Assembly: GCA_900320035.1 (NCBI GenBank)
Contig: ONQU01000121.1
Location: forward strand, 1-31,016
From: an uncultured Rhodospirillaceae bacterium
GTDB lineage: Bacteria > Pseudomonadota > Alphaproteobacteria > RF32 > CAG-239
Direction of reading: 5' to 3'
Length of the DNA: 31,016 nucleotides
The notes under the pieces were generated by a model, which saw only the letters and a program-made list of their open reading frames with translations, ran no database searches and was not told the DNA's origin. The translations under genes were made by a program, and so were the position numbers. The first letter of the stretch is position 1; each line of letters begins with the position of its first letter. Below, in pieces: positions 17,032 through 25,683 of this stretch.

Positions 17032-18455
17032 TGTTTAATTTGCCGACGTTATTGATACTTTTACCATTACTCGGTTGCCTTTTTGTTATGTTTTCGCGTC
17101 GCGATGCCGATAATGCATACCATATTTCTCTTTTAACAATTGGTTCCGGATTGGCGCTGATTTTACGTCTGTTTATGCAACTCGACGTCACTGAAAAAAA
17201 ACTACAATTTGTGCATAATTTTGAATGGTTGCAAAACGCCAATATAATTTTTTCATTTGGCGTTGATACGTTTTCTTTATTGCTGCTTATGGGGATATAT
17301 TTATCCTTGCTGACAGCTTTAATAGGTCTTTCTCCGCAGGCACGAGAGCATAAATCGTTGTTGGCTTGGAATATGTATTTTTTGGCTGATATTACAGGGT
17401 TTTTGTTTGCCAATGATATGTTTTCTTTTTATGTTTTCTTTGCCGCCATACTTTTGCCTTTATTTATGTTAATCGGCCAATTTGGCGGTTTAAAAAAGAA
17501 GATGAGTTTATATTTGTTTTTTATTTTTAATTTTGCCGGCATTTTGGTTTTATTATGCGCATTGGTTTTGGTTTATAAATATTACCACGGTAACATTATG
17601 TTGCAAGAAATTGCTTTAATGAACATGCCACCGGTGGTGGCCTCTGTTGTGTGGGGTGGTGTTTGTCTGTCATTTTTGGCACGTATTCCGATTTGGCCTT
17701 TTCATTACTGGATTTCAACGGTTATTGCTAATATTAAAAATCCGCTGGTTTATGTGATTGTTACTCTTATTCCCTTAACCGGGTTATATGGTTTTATGCG
17801 CTTTTGGCATTTTACTATTGCGGAAAGTATCCGACCGTATATTGATATTATTATTGTATGTTGCCTCATAACCATGATTTTTATTGTGTTAATTGGAATT
17901 GCCCATAAAGAATTTTTATATAAGTTGTTTTCTTATATTACTTTCTATTATCTTCTGTTTTTGCTGGCAGAAATTTTACTGTCATCAATTTTTCAAGCAG
18001 ATTCATTACAGATGAATATTGCCTATACCATATTTACATTTTTACCGGTCACTTCAACTTTGATTGTGCTTGATTTACGTATGGAAAGAGAGTGCGAAGA
18101 TAAAAAATGTGATTATCGAGGTATTTTAGCGTATATGCCTAAACGCGCCAAGCTCTTTGTTTTCTTTGTACTTATTGCTCTGGGACTGCCGGTTTCGGCC
18201 ATGTTTTGGAATAATTTTATTATCGTTTCCGCATTGTTTAAATTCAGTTTTAATATTGGTATTTGTGTTATGTTTGCCTTATCATTGATTACGGTGGCAA
18301 TGCTTTACGAACTTTATGTTATGCGCGATTTGAAAAAGCACATTGAAAATAATGATGATATTCAAGATATTTCAAATATTCACCTTGCATATTTTGTTAC
18401 TATCATCGGCATTTTGTTCTTATCTTTTTTCAATCCTCTGTGGTTTAAATTCTGA
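17031..18455 (+). CDS. nuoM: Divergent NuoM-type complex I subunit
   Basis: 474 residues, about 14 membrane helices, close to normal NuoM length. Family match: FSFGVDTFSLLLL (75-87), FYVFFAAILLPLFMLIGQFGG (133-153) and PIWPFHYW (220-227), LYGFMRF (252-258). Compared with the usual FFEAGLIPMF, the essential glutamate (E. coli Glu144) is Ala138. The central lysines are Arg218 (Lys234) and Leu249 (Lys265), and the LPDAH..AP motif is absent. The membrane fold is kept but key proton-translocating residues are not. Transcribed between nuoL- and nuoN-type genes, 11 nt before the latter. Confidence 0.85.
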   Translation: MFNLPTLLILLPLLGCLFVMFSRRDADNAYHISLLTIGSGLALILRLFMQLDVTEKKLQFVHNFEWLQNANIIFSFGVDTFSLLLLMGIYLSLLTALIGLSPQAREHKSLLAWNMYFLADITGFLFANDMFSFYVFFAAILLPLFMLIGQFGGLKKKMSLYLFFIFNFAGILVLLCALVLVYKYYHGNIMLQEIALMNMPPVVASVVWGGVCLSFLARIPIWPFHYWISTVIANIKNPLVYVIVTLIPLTGLYGFMRFWHFTIAESIRPYIDIIIVCCLITMIFIVLIGIAHKEFLYKLFSYITFYYLLFLLAEILLSSIFQADSLQMNIAYTIFTFLPVTSTLIVLDLRMERECEDKKCDYRGILAYMPKRAKLFVFFVLIALGLPVSAMFWNNFIIVSALFKFSFNIGICVMFALSLITVAMLYELYVMRDLKKHIENNDDIQDISNIHLAYFVTIIGILFLSFFNPLWFKF

Positions 18456-18466
18456 GGAGATGTATT

Positions 18467-19879
18467 ATGTTAGAACAATTTTTATATATCTTACCATTGT
18501 TGATTTTGCTGGGAGGTGTTTTCGCCTTAACGGTAAAGAAATTTGAAGCAAATGCGACACCGCAATGTTTTAAATTAAGCCGCCTAATTCTAATTATAAG
18601 TCTTGTTTTAAGCATTATTTTTTATAATCGGCCAATGGTGGCAAACTTAAGTTTGGCAAATTATTCAACGTTACTTTTTATCTGTTGGCTCTTTACTTCA
18701 GCGCTTGTTATTCTTCATTTGGCGCAAAAGTGGTTCAACACTATGCAACAGAGTGGTGCCAGTTTTTGCCGTCCGCTTGTTATGGCCGTTTTATCCGGTT
18801 GCTTGCTGATAATTTCCAAGAACCTGTTTTTAACCACAATTGCCCTAATTCTACTGATTTTTGCCAATATGCAGATACTATGGCAAAGTCATGAAAACAA
18901 GCATTCTCATTGGCTGAAAGGAACACCATTAAAATTGAGCCTGTTTTTTGGTTTGCTTATCATTATAATTATGGGAAAGTTATATTATACCTGTGGAACG
19001 ACTGACTATAATGTTCTACAAATTGCCTTAGCGCAAAATCAACATTTGCTTGTTTTTGCGGCAGTTTGTTGTTTGCTTTTGGCTTTTGTATTCCTTTTGG
19101 CGGCCGCGCCATTGCATTATTGGCTGTTAGAAATTGCCACAAAAGCAAGTTTACCGGTTTTAATCTATTTTATGCTTGTTCCGACAACTTTGAGCTTAAT
19201 CGGTTTGACACGGCTTAATATGATGATGCTCCTGCCGCTGAGCAATTCCCTGCAAATTTTTTATGTTGGTATAGGCATAATGTCAATTTTTGTGGGGGCA
19301 ATCAGCGCTTGTAGCAGTTCCAATATTCGGCAGATTTTGATTTGCAGTATTATCTATAATATGGGTGTAATTTTCTTTATTTTGCAACATTTCTCATTGT
19401 TAAATGTTCAGACGGCGATTGTTTATTGGTTTATTTGTTGGTTGGCCTATGTAGGGATTGGGACAAGTCTATTTTGTTTTAAAAGTAAAGGAGAATATCT
19501 TTTTGCCGTGGAACAGTTTGCTAATGCGGCTTATCAAAAACCCTATGCTACTTTGATGGTGACACTATTTCTTTTTTCATTGTTGGGGGTGCCGCCTTTA
19601 AGCGGTTCTTTAGGTTTGTTTGTCGTCTTAAATGAATTAGCCGGGCATAACCATTTTTACAGCATTGTTTATATATTGTCGATGCTGATTATTATGAGTT
19701 ATGCTTATTTAAGTTTTATTCAAAAGCTCTATTTTGCTAACAGTCGCAATAATTTTGATCGTTCCGGTATGGATTTGCACATTTTGCTATTTTTCGTGGC
19801 GGTGATAATGGTCTTAATTACTATTGAACCGCGTTATTTGATGGAATATCCGTGGATAGCGGAGATTTTTCATGGCTAA
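18467..19879 (+). CDS. nuoN: Divergent NuoN-type complex I subunit
   Basis: 470 residues, about 13-14 membrane helices, normal NuoN length. Recognised from AAAPLHYW (212-219) in place of SAVPFHMW, from SSNIRQILICSIIYNMG matching the NIKRLLAYSSI block, and from LLGVPPLSGSLGLF matching AGIPPTAGFFGKF. The key charged residues are lost: Ile128 for E. coli Glu133, Leu210 for Lys217, Thr240 for Lys247, and Leu in GLF for Lys395. Its end overlaps birA by 8 nt. The order nuoN-birA-rnj is the usual alphaproteobacterial one and supports orthology. Confidence 0.85.
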   Translation: MLEQFLYILPLLILLGGVFALTVKKFEANATPQCFKLSRLILIISLVLSIIFYNRPMVANLSLANYSTLLFICWLFTSALVILHLAQKWFNTMQQSGASFCRPLVMAVLSGCLLIISKNLFLTTIALILLIFANMQILWQSHENKHSHWLKGTPLKLSLFFGLLIIIIMGKLYYTCGTTDYNVLQIALAQNQHLLVFAAVCCLLLAFVFLLAAAPLHYWLLEIATKASLPVLIYFMLVPTTLSLIGLTRLNMMMLLPLSNSLQIFYVGIGIMSIFVGAISACSSSNIRQILICSIIYNMGVIFFILQHFSLLNVQTAIVYWFICWLAYVGIGTSLFCFKSKGEYLFAVEQFANAAYQKPYATLMVTLFLFSLLGVPPLSGSLGLFVVLNELAGHNHFYSIVYILSMLIIMSYAYLSFIQKLYFANSRNNFDRSGMDLHILLFFVAVIMVLITIEPRYLMEYPWIAEIFHG

Positions 19880-20603
19880 AAAATATGATAGATGGCAAAT
19901 TTATTATTATGATGAAGTTACCAGTACCAATGACATCATCAAAAATTTGTGTGTAAAAGCCAATGACAAAATAGTTGTTTGTGCTCAAAAACAAACCGCT
20001 GGTCGTGGTCGTATGGGACGCCAATGGCAAAGTTTGGCCGGAAATTTATTTTTTTCATTAGCTCTAAATGTGGATTTGCGTTCGCTTGGTACATTTATCT
20101 TGATGTGTGGTTTAACCCTATGCCAAACGATTCATACTTTGCAACCGATGGTGAATGTACAAATAAAGTGGCCGAATGATGTGTTGTTAAATAATGCCAA
20201 AGTTAGTGGTATGCTGTTGGAAAAAGGACCTGCCGATTACCTGATTATAGGCATCGGCGTTAATCTGGTACAGCATCCGATATCATCGGACATTATATAT
20301 CCGACAACATCGTTGAGCAATGCCGGAATAAATGTTACTATTCAGCAATTCCTTAAGTTGTTTTTAAAACAATTTACAAAAAATTTAGCACTTTTAGAGA
20401 CCAAAACCGGTTGTGCCACTCTACGCAACCAATGGCTCGGCTATGTTAAAGGTCTGGGTGAAAGGTTAACTGTTCGCCAAGAAAACCAAGAAATGAGCGG
20501 TGTGTTTAGAGGAATTGATGAAAATGGCTATTTAATGCTGGAAAATGACACCGGAATATGCCAAATTAGAGTCGGTGATGTGTTTTATATTAAGGAAAGT
20601 TGA
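19872..20603 (+). CDS. birA: Biotin-protein ligase (biotin-acetyl-CoA-carboxylase ligase)
   Basis: 243 residues. The catalytic domain has STNDIIK near the N-terminus, the biotinoyl-AMP loop GRGRMGRQW (44-52) and KWPNDVL (99-105), followed by a small C-terminal SH3-like domain. The N-terminal DNA-binding domain of E. coli BirA is absent, so this is a monofunctional ligase attaching biotin to carboxylase carrier domains and not a repressor. It overlaps the NuoN-type gene by 8 nt at its start and shares the TGATG junction with rnj at its end. Confidence 0.95.
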   Translation: MAKKYDRWQIYYYDEVTSTNDIIKNLCVKANDKIVVCAQKQTAGRGRMGRQWQSLAGNLFFSLALNVDLRSLGTFILMCGLTLCQTIHTLQPMVNVQIKWPNDVLLNNAKVSGMLLEKGPADYLIIGIGVNLVQHPISSDIIYPTTSLSNAGINVTIQQFLKLFLKQFTKNLALLETKTGCATLRNQWLGYVKGLGERLTVRQENQEMSGVFRGIDENGYLMLENDTGICQIRVGDVFYIKES

Positions 20604-22261
20604 TGAGTGATTTTAAGAAAGAAGGAATATATTTTATGCCACTCGGCGGTGCCGATGATATCGGCATGAATATGTATATGTATGCTGTTGACGGGAAAAT
20701 CATGGTGGTTGATGCCGGTTACGGTTTTTTAATGGATAATTTTCCCGGTATGGAGTTGGCTTATGCCTCACCGGAATTTTTAGAAAATTACAAAGAGGAT
20801 ATTGTCGGCTTGTTTATTACCCACGGTCACGAAGATCACTTGGGTGCAATTGCGCAAATTTGGCCGTCATTACAATGTCCGGTATATGCCATGGACTTTT
20901 CGCTCGGTTTAATTAAAGAACGTCTAGCCGAATTTAAAATGGAAGATCAAGTGCCGCTCATTTCAGTTAATCAAAAGCGCCTGATTGAGTTTGAAAATTT
21001 TAGCGTGGAATTTATTGATATTGCGCACACCGTGCCGCAAACCTGTGTTTTAGCCATTCGCACCAAATACGGTAATATTTTGCATGCCACTGATTGGCGT
21101 TTCGATGATGAAGCGTTGGCTATGATACCGACCAATTTTAAGGCCTTGAGAAAACTGGCCAAAGAAGGCGTTTCTATGTTGGTATGCGATTCTACCAATG
21201 TGATGATTGATAAAAAATCACCTTCGGAAGCAGAAGTGCGGCAGCATTTAATTGAACTCATTCCACAAATTGAGGGTGGTGTTATCGTCACCTGTTTTGC
21301 TTCCAATTTAATGCGTCTGGAAAGCTTAATTTTGGCCGCACAAGCTGCTAATCGAACCCCGATAGTTTTTGGACGAACTTTGGTTACCAACCTTAAAATT
21401 GCCAAAGAATGCGGCTATTTAGCTGATTTGCCACAAGTATTTACCATTGAAGAAGCTAAAGATATTGCTGCGGAAAATGCACTTTACATTTGCACCGGTT
21501 CACAGGCTAACCATCATAGCGCAATGAGCTTTATTGCTAATGGTGAAAGCAAGTATATCAAGCTCGATAAATCGGATACCATTATATTTTCTTCCAAAGT
21601 TATCCCCGGTAATGAGGATAAAATTGAGCGCATGCAAGAAAAAATGGCCAACCAAGGCGCCACAATTATTACAGATGAAACCGAATTGGTGCACACTTCC
21701 GGCCATGCTTGCCGTGGTGATTTGAAAAAAATGTACCAGCTTCTAAAACCGGCCATTGTCTTGCCGGTACATGGTGAAAAAAGTTTTATTCGTGAGCATA
21801 AACGTTTTGCTCTGGCGTGCGGAATTGGCGAAGTGTTTTCAGCGCGCAACGGTGACATGTGCCTCTTAAAAGATAATCATATTGAATGTATTGAGCAAGT
21901 GGCAACCGATATCTTAGGTTGGGATCGTAGCCGACCGGTTTCTCTTGGCTCTGATGTTATCCGCAATCGCCGCCGCATCGCTTATAATTGCTCAATGTAT
22001 ATCAGTGCCGTTATCAAAGGCGAAAAACTGCTCGATTTGCAAATAACTTCGATTGATATTTTAGAGGCCGACGAGTGGCAAAAACTGGCGGCTGAAATTC
22101 TGACCGAAGTAAGACCGCTGATTGAAAAGCGCTTAACGCAAGAACCACAGCAGAATCAGCTAGAAGATTATATTCGTGGCCAAATTCGTCGTCGTGTTTT
22201 TCAGGCTACCGATATTAAACCGGTTACCATGTTGTACGTGACATATTTGACTAAGGATTGA
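20603..22261 (+). CDS. rnj: Ribonuclease J
   Basis: 552 residues from ATG 20603, whose A is shared with the birA TGA; the TTG just before it is less likely. It is a metallo-beta-lactamase/beta-CASP nuclease: HGHEDH (74-79) binds the two zinc ions, with further motifs ATDWRFD, VCDSTNV, HTSGHA and LPVHGE, and a C-terminal domain. RNase J has 5'-3' exo- and endonuclease activity in RNA decay and processing. It is common in alphaproteobacteria alongside RNase E, and this location behind birA is typical there. The stop overlaps the convergent deacetylase gene by 11 nt. Confidence 0.95.
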   Translation: MSDFKKEGIYFMPLGGADDIGMNMYMYAVDGKIMVVDAGYGFLMDNFPGMELAYASPEFLENYKEDIVGLFITHGHEDHLGAIAQIWPSLQCPVYAMDFSLGLIKERLAEFKMEDQVPLISVNQKRLIEFENFSVEFIDIAHTVPQTCVLAIRTKYGNILHATDWRFDDEALAMIPTNFKALRKLAKEGVSMLVCDSTNVMIDKKSPSEAEVRQHLIELIPQIEGGVIVTCFASNLMRLESLILAAQAANRTPIVFGRTLVTNLKIAKECGYLADLPQVFTIEEAKDIAAENALYICTGSQANHHSAMSFIANGESKYIKLDKSDTIIFSSKVIPGNEDKIERMQEKMANQGATIITDETELVHTSGHACRGDLKKMYQLLKPAIVLPVHGEKSFIREHKRFALACGIGEVFSARNGDMCLLKDNHIECIEQVATDILGWDRSRPVSLGSDVIRNRRRIAYNCSMYISAVIKGEKLLDLQITSIDILEADEWQKLAAEILTEVRPLIEKRLTQEPQQNQLEDYIRGQIRRRVFQATDIKPVTMLYVTYLTKD

Positions 22262-23240
22262 GTAAATCGGATATATGAACTAAGATAAAGCCACGGCTTT
22301 CAACATCTTTGAGCCAATCATTTAAAGCTTGAACGGTTTGGTTGTGCGGGTGGCCAATAACTACAGCATGACCATATTTGGTAGCAATCTTTTCAGCTTG
22401 GCGCAATTGTTCCATGATATATTCGTAACTGTTCTGATTATCTAAAAACACATCACGAGCGATGTAGGGTACTTCATATTGCTCAGCCATTTGTTTTCCT
22501 GCTGACTTTCCGGTGGTTTTAGAATCTAAAAAGAACATATTGTTTTCTTTTAGAACTTCCATAATATAAGCCATGCTTTGGGCATTTTCGGTAAATTCGC
22601 TTCCCATGTGATTATTGGCACCACGCATCTCTGCACCATCGTAATAAGCCAGAAAATCACGCATGTGTTTTTGCACTTCTTCTTTATTCATTTCCGTCGC
22701 TAATGTTACAGGAGCCAAAGAAGCGCGATGATGTGGCATCATCGGCACATGTAACATCACTTCAAAACCGGCTTCTTTAGCTTGTTCGACTTGCTTCATA
22801 TTAGCCGGTTTATATGGTAAGAAAGAAGCCGTTAGTGGCTTTTTAAGGTTAATAATTTCCTTAGTTAATTGTGGGCTGACCCCCATATCATCAATGACGA
22901 CTGCTATGTATTTTTTACCATCGTTTGTTATTGCTTTTTCTGATGTTTGGACTTTTCTTTCCGGTAAGTATTCATCTGCAAGGATGTCGATTAAAGACTT
23001 ATTTTGTTTTCGGGCGGCTATAAATTCATCAAGTTCATCGGCAATTTTTTGCGCTGAATGCTCTTCAAACAACTGCGGCGGAATTTTAACCTCTCGTGCC
23101 GGCACATCAACTTCTGCCGTTGCCAGCACAAAATCGGTTTTTACCGGACGTAACCAATCATAAATCACAATACCGCATTCCACCACCACAATGGCAGCCA
23201 AAATGTAGGTTAAGATAAGCCATTTACTTACCGTCTTCAT
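22251..23240 (-). CDS. Divergent polysaccharide deacetylase family 2 protein (YibQ-like)
   Basis: 329 residues. An N-terminal hydrophobic anchor or signal (7-30) precedes a linker and a deacetylase-like domain from about residue 110. Motifs: YIAVVIDDMG (111-120), ASFLPY, VMLHVPMMP (161-169), a NNHMGS turn, FFLDSKT and GHPH near the C-terminus, the pattern of the divergent deacetylase family (DUF610, YibQ). Substrate unknown; probable location is the periplasmic side of the inner membrane. It starts 4 nt after the lysS stop, so the two share a transcript. The ribosome site is weak. Confidence 0.9.
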   Translation of the reverse strand: MKTVSKWLILTYILAAIVVVECGIVIYDWLRPVKTDFVLATAEVDVPAREVKIPPQLFEEHSAQKIADELDEFIAARKQNKSLIDILADEYLPERKVQTSEKAITNDGKKYIAVVIDDMGVSPQLTKEIINLKKPLTASFLPYKPANMKQVEQAKEAGFEVMLHVPMMPHHRASLAPVTLATEMNKEEVQKHMRDFLAYYDGAEMRGANNHMGSEFTENAQSMAYIMEVLKENNMFFLDSKTTGKSAGKQMAEQYEVPYIARDVFLDNQNSYEYIMEQLRQAEKIATKYGHAVVIGHPHNQTVQALNDWLKDVESRGFILVHISDLLNP

Positions 23241-23244
23241 GTCT

Positions 23245-24717
23245 TTAATCTTTCTTTTTTAAGGTTGGAAAAGCAATGACGTCACGAATGGTTTCGGCAC
23301 CGGTTAACAGCATGCTGAGACGGTCAATTCCCATACCCATGCCGCCGGTTGGCGCAAAACCATTTTCTAAGGCATTTACAAAATCCTCGTCAAGCATTTG
23401 TGCTTCATCGTCACCATTTTCGCGTGCTGCCACTTCAGCCTCGAAACGTTCGCGTTGTTCCAGCGGATTAGATAATTCGGAATAAGCGCAACCGATTTCC
23501 ATTGTGCCTAAATAAGCATCAAAATGTTCCACCAAACGCGGGTTGTTGCGATGCGTTTTAGCCAACGGCGAAATATCGCGCGGCATATCCATCACAAAAG
23601 TCGGCTCAATCAAAGTGCTTTCCACTTTTTCATCAAAAATTTCCTGCACCACCTTACCCCAACAAGAACAATCATCGGCATTTACACCGACTGATTTTGC
23701 CATTGCTTTTGCTTCATCAAGCGTTTGAGCTTGCAATAAATCAGCACCGGTTTGTTCTTTAATCAAATCAATAATGGAAGCACGACGGAACGGTTTGGTT
23801 AAATCAATTTCACGTTCACCGAACGTAATTTTCGGCGCACCTAAAACTTCAGTTGCCACAAAACGTACCAAGTTTTCAATTAAATCCGCCATATCATTAT
23901 AATCAGCATAAGCCTGATATGCTTCCAAGCCGGTAAATTCCGGATTATGGTTTTTATCAATGCCTTCGTTGCGGAAATTGCGCCCAATTTCAAACACGCG
24001 ATCAAACCCGCCAACGATCAATTTTTTCAAATATAGCTCCGGTGCAATCCGTAAGAACAAATCCATATCGAGGGCATTATGATGGGTAATAAACGGTTTA
24101 GCATTGGCGCCGCCCATAATCGGGTGCAACATCGGGGTTTCCACTTCCAAAAATTCACGCTGTTCAAAAAAGCGGCGAATGGCTGAAGTAATCTGACAAC
24201 GTTTTTTGAAAATTTCTTTGCTTTCTTCATTCATGATATAGTCAACATAACGTTGGCGATAACGCGCATCAACATCGGTTAAACCATGGAATTTTTCCGG
24301 CAAAGGTTGTAGTGATTTAGCGATAATATCAAATTTTTCGGCGGCAATTGTCAACTCGCCGCGCGGGGTACGGCGCACAAAACCACTGACACCGACCATA
24401 TCGCCGACATCGACGCATTTTAAAATTTCCATATCGGCTTCAGGCAGAATTTTTTTGTAGCAAAAAGCCTGAATTTTGCCGGTTTTATCTTTAATATCCA
24501 CAAACATTCCGCTGTTGCGCACGGCCATTGCGCGTCCGGCAATAATCACACGATCTTCGGTATCTACACCGGCTTCCAAATCTTTATATTTTTCTTGTAA
24601 ATCAGCGGCGTATGCCGTTGGCACAAAGCGATACGGATACGGATTATAATTCATTTCCTGCAAAGTTTTCAGCTTATTTAAGCGTGATTCACGATGGATA
24701 TTTGTTTCATTTGCCAT
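23245..24717 (-). CDS. lysS: Lysyl-tRNA synthetase, class II
   Basis: 490 residues, normal length. The N-terminal OB-fold anticodon-binding domain covers about 50-160. The class II core shows motif 1 around EVETPMLHPIMGGANAKPF, motif 2 around FRNEGIDKNHNPEFT and motif 3 GGMGMGIDRLSMLL near the C-terminus. It charges tRNA-Lys in the cytoplasm. The start has an AGGA site. It is the first gene of a two-gene minus-strand unit with the YibQ-like deacetylase. Confidence 0.97.
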   Translation of the reverse strand: MANETNIHRESRLNKLKTLQEMNYNPYPYRFVPTAYAADLQEKYKDLEAGVDTEDRVIIAGRAMAVRNSGMFVDIKDKTGKIQAFCYKKILPEADMEILKCVDVGDMVGVSGFVRRTPRGELTIAAEKFDIIAKSLQPLPEKFHGLTDVDARYRQRYVDYIMNEESKEIFKKRCQITSAIRRFFEQREFLEVETPMLHPIMGGANAKPFITHHNALDMDLFLRIAPELYLKKLIVGGFDRVFEIGRNFRNEGIDKNHNPEFTGLEAYQAYADYNDMADLIENLVRFVATEVLGAPKITFGEREIDLTKPFRRASIIDLIKEQTGADLLQAQTLDEAKAMAKSVGVNADDCSCWGKVVQEIFDEKVESTLIEPTFVMDMPRDISPLAKTHRNNPRLVEHFDAYLGTMEIGCAYSELSNPLEQRERFEAEVAARENGDDEAQMLDEDFVNALENGFAPTGGMGMGIDRLSMLLTGAETIRDVIAFPTLKKKD

Positions 24718-24790
24718 GATTTTTTCCTAACTTTTATTTTTACAGATTATCAATTTAGACCGACTATAAACCGCGTTGATAAATTTTGCA

Positions 24791-24819
24791 ATAAAAAATC
24801 GTCCGTTGTGCGGACGATT
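24791..24819 (-). terminator. Rho-independent terminator of the His-rich protein gene
   Basis: A 9-bp stem AATCGTCCG/CGGACGATT (24797-24805 with 24811-24819, loop TTGTG) is followed on the minus strand by a run of T. It lies downstream of the 24862-25227 gene and upstream of lysS. Confidence 0.75.
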
Positions 24820-24861
24820 CTTCAGGACTAATAAACAAAGTAAAAAAGAATAATTAAGCCA

Positions 24862-25227
24862 CTAGCGGCGGTGATGATGGTGTCTACCGTGATGATGGTG
24901 ATGATGACCGTGGAAAATGGCGCCGCCGATAACCGCTCCCGTCAAACCGGCAAAAAACGATGTTGCCGCCGAATCATAGTAATAACTACGTGGTTGCGGG
25001 GTCTGACGTACAACAACCACTTCCTGCGGCTGATACGGCCGCACCGCCACAACTTGTTGCGGCTGAACCGCCACCGGTTGCGATGTTACCACTGTTTGAC
25101 TAGATGCCGGATAAGCATAAATTTGCTGTTGCATCTGCCCGTTGCTATCCATAATCATAATTGTTTGTGCATTGGCACTTGTAAACCACATTGATGCCAT
25201 AACAACCATACAAAGAAACTTTTTCAT
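24862..25227 (-). CDS. Small secreted protein with His-rich tail
   Basis: 121 residues. A signal peptide (1-20, cleavage after ANA) precedes a Gln/Val/Pro-rich middle (about 30-80), then a glycine-zipper-like hydrophobic stretch FFAGLTGAVIGGAIF (91-105) and a tail with eleven histidines from residue 106 (HGHHHHHHGRHHHH). Histidine tails like this bind nickel, zinc or copper; glycine zippers can anchor in or oligomerise in membranes. Function is not known. It has its own terminator and a GGAG-type site before the ATG. Confidence 0.75.
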   Translation of the reverse strand: MKKFLCMVVMASMWFTSANAQTIMIMDSNGQMQQQIYAYPASSQTVVTSQPVAVQPQQVVAVRPYQPQEVVVVRQTPQPRSYYYDSAATSFFAGLTGAVIGGAIFHGHHHHHHGRHHHHRR

Positions 25228-25338
25228 TTCAGATCTCCTTTAGCAAAAATTTGTTTCTGAAATTAACATAGCCTCTTTTGCAAAAGTTTGCAATAAAATA
25301 TATATACATTCTGGTATGTATATTTAATTTTTTTGAAT

Positions 25339-25632
25339 TTATTCTGCAATATCAACAAGATACGTTTGTAAAATTTCTACTTCACCTTCGTTTTCAGCGG
25401 GTAAAACTTCACAGACCAGCAACTTATTTTTGTTTTTTACTTGTGTAAACAGTGCTTCATCGGCAACCGCCAACGTCACCATATCTTCGCCACTACGATA
25501 AAGCTCCATTTTATGCGCATCAGACATCAGTCGCAGCACCGGTCGTTCAATTTTACCTTCGCGCGCGTATATAAAAAGGGCTAACTCTCCGCCTTCGCAA
25601 GGCACAAACTGAAATAAATTTTGCATTGCCAT
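25339..25632 (-). CDS. Small protein, paralogue of the 15018 gene
   Basis: 97 residues with no signal or membrane segment. It shares with the 15018 product a GE pair (15-16), the LYRS motif (44-47) and, exactly 24 residues after its serine, an LLVCE strand (71-75), followed by an acidic loop (AENEGE). That spacing is the same in both proteins. The family is not recognised. It is transcribed away from the M50B-like protease gene, and the two starts are about 50 nt apart. Confidence 0.75.
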   Translation of the reverse strand: MAMQNLFQFVPCEGGELALFIYAREGKIERPVLRLMSDAHKMELYRSGEDMVTLAVADEALFTQVKNKNKLLVCEVLPAENEGEVEILQTYLVDIAE

Positions 25633-25683
25633 TTTTTTTAATCCTTGTTATATTTTTTGCATGGATAAAATTTTAGGGTATTT

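Noticed and set aside
15352..19879. Mrp antiporter or hydrogenase identity for the three membrane genes
   Set aside because: The NuoL C-terminal block, the NuoM and NuoN sequence blocks, and the nuoN-birA-rnj order point to complex I origin; no mrp or hydrogenase genes are adjacent.
20600..20602. TTG as start of rnj
   Set aside because: ATG follows immediately and forms the usual TGATG coupling with birA.
25300..25325. AT-only inverted repeat as terminator of the 25339 gene
   Set aside because: The stem is weak and nearly all A/T, with no clear T run; chance is likely in this composition.
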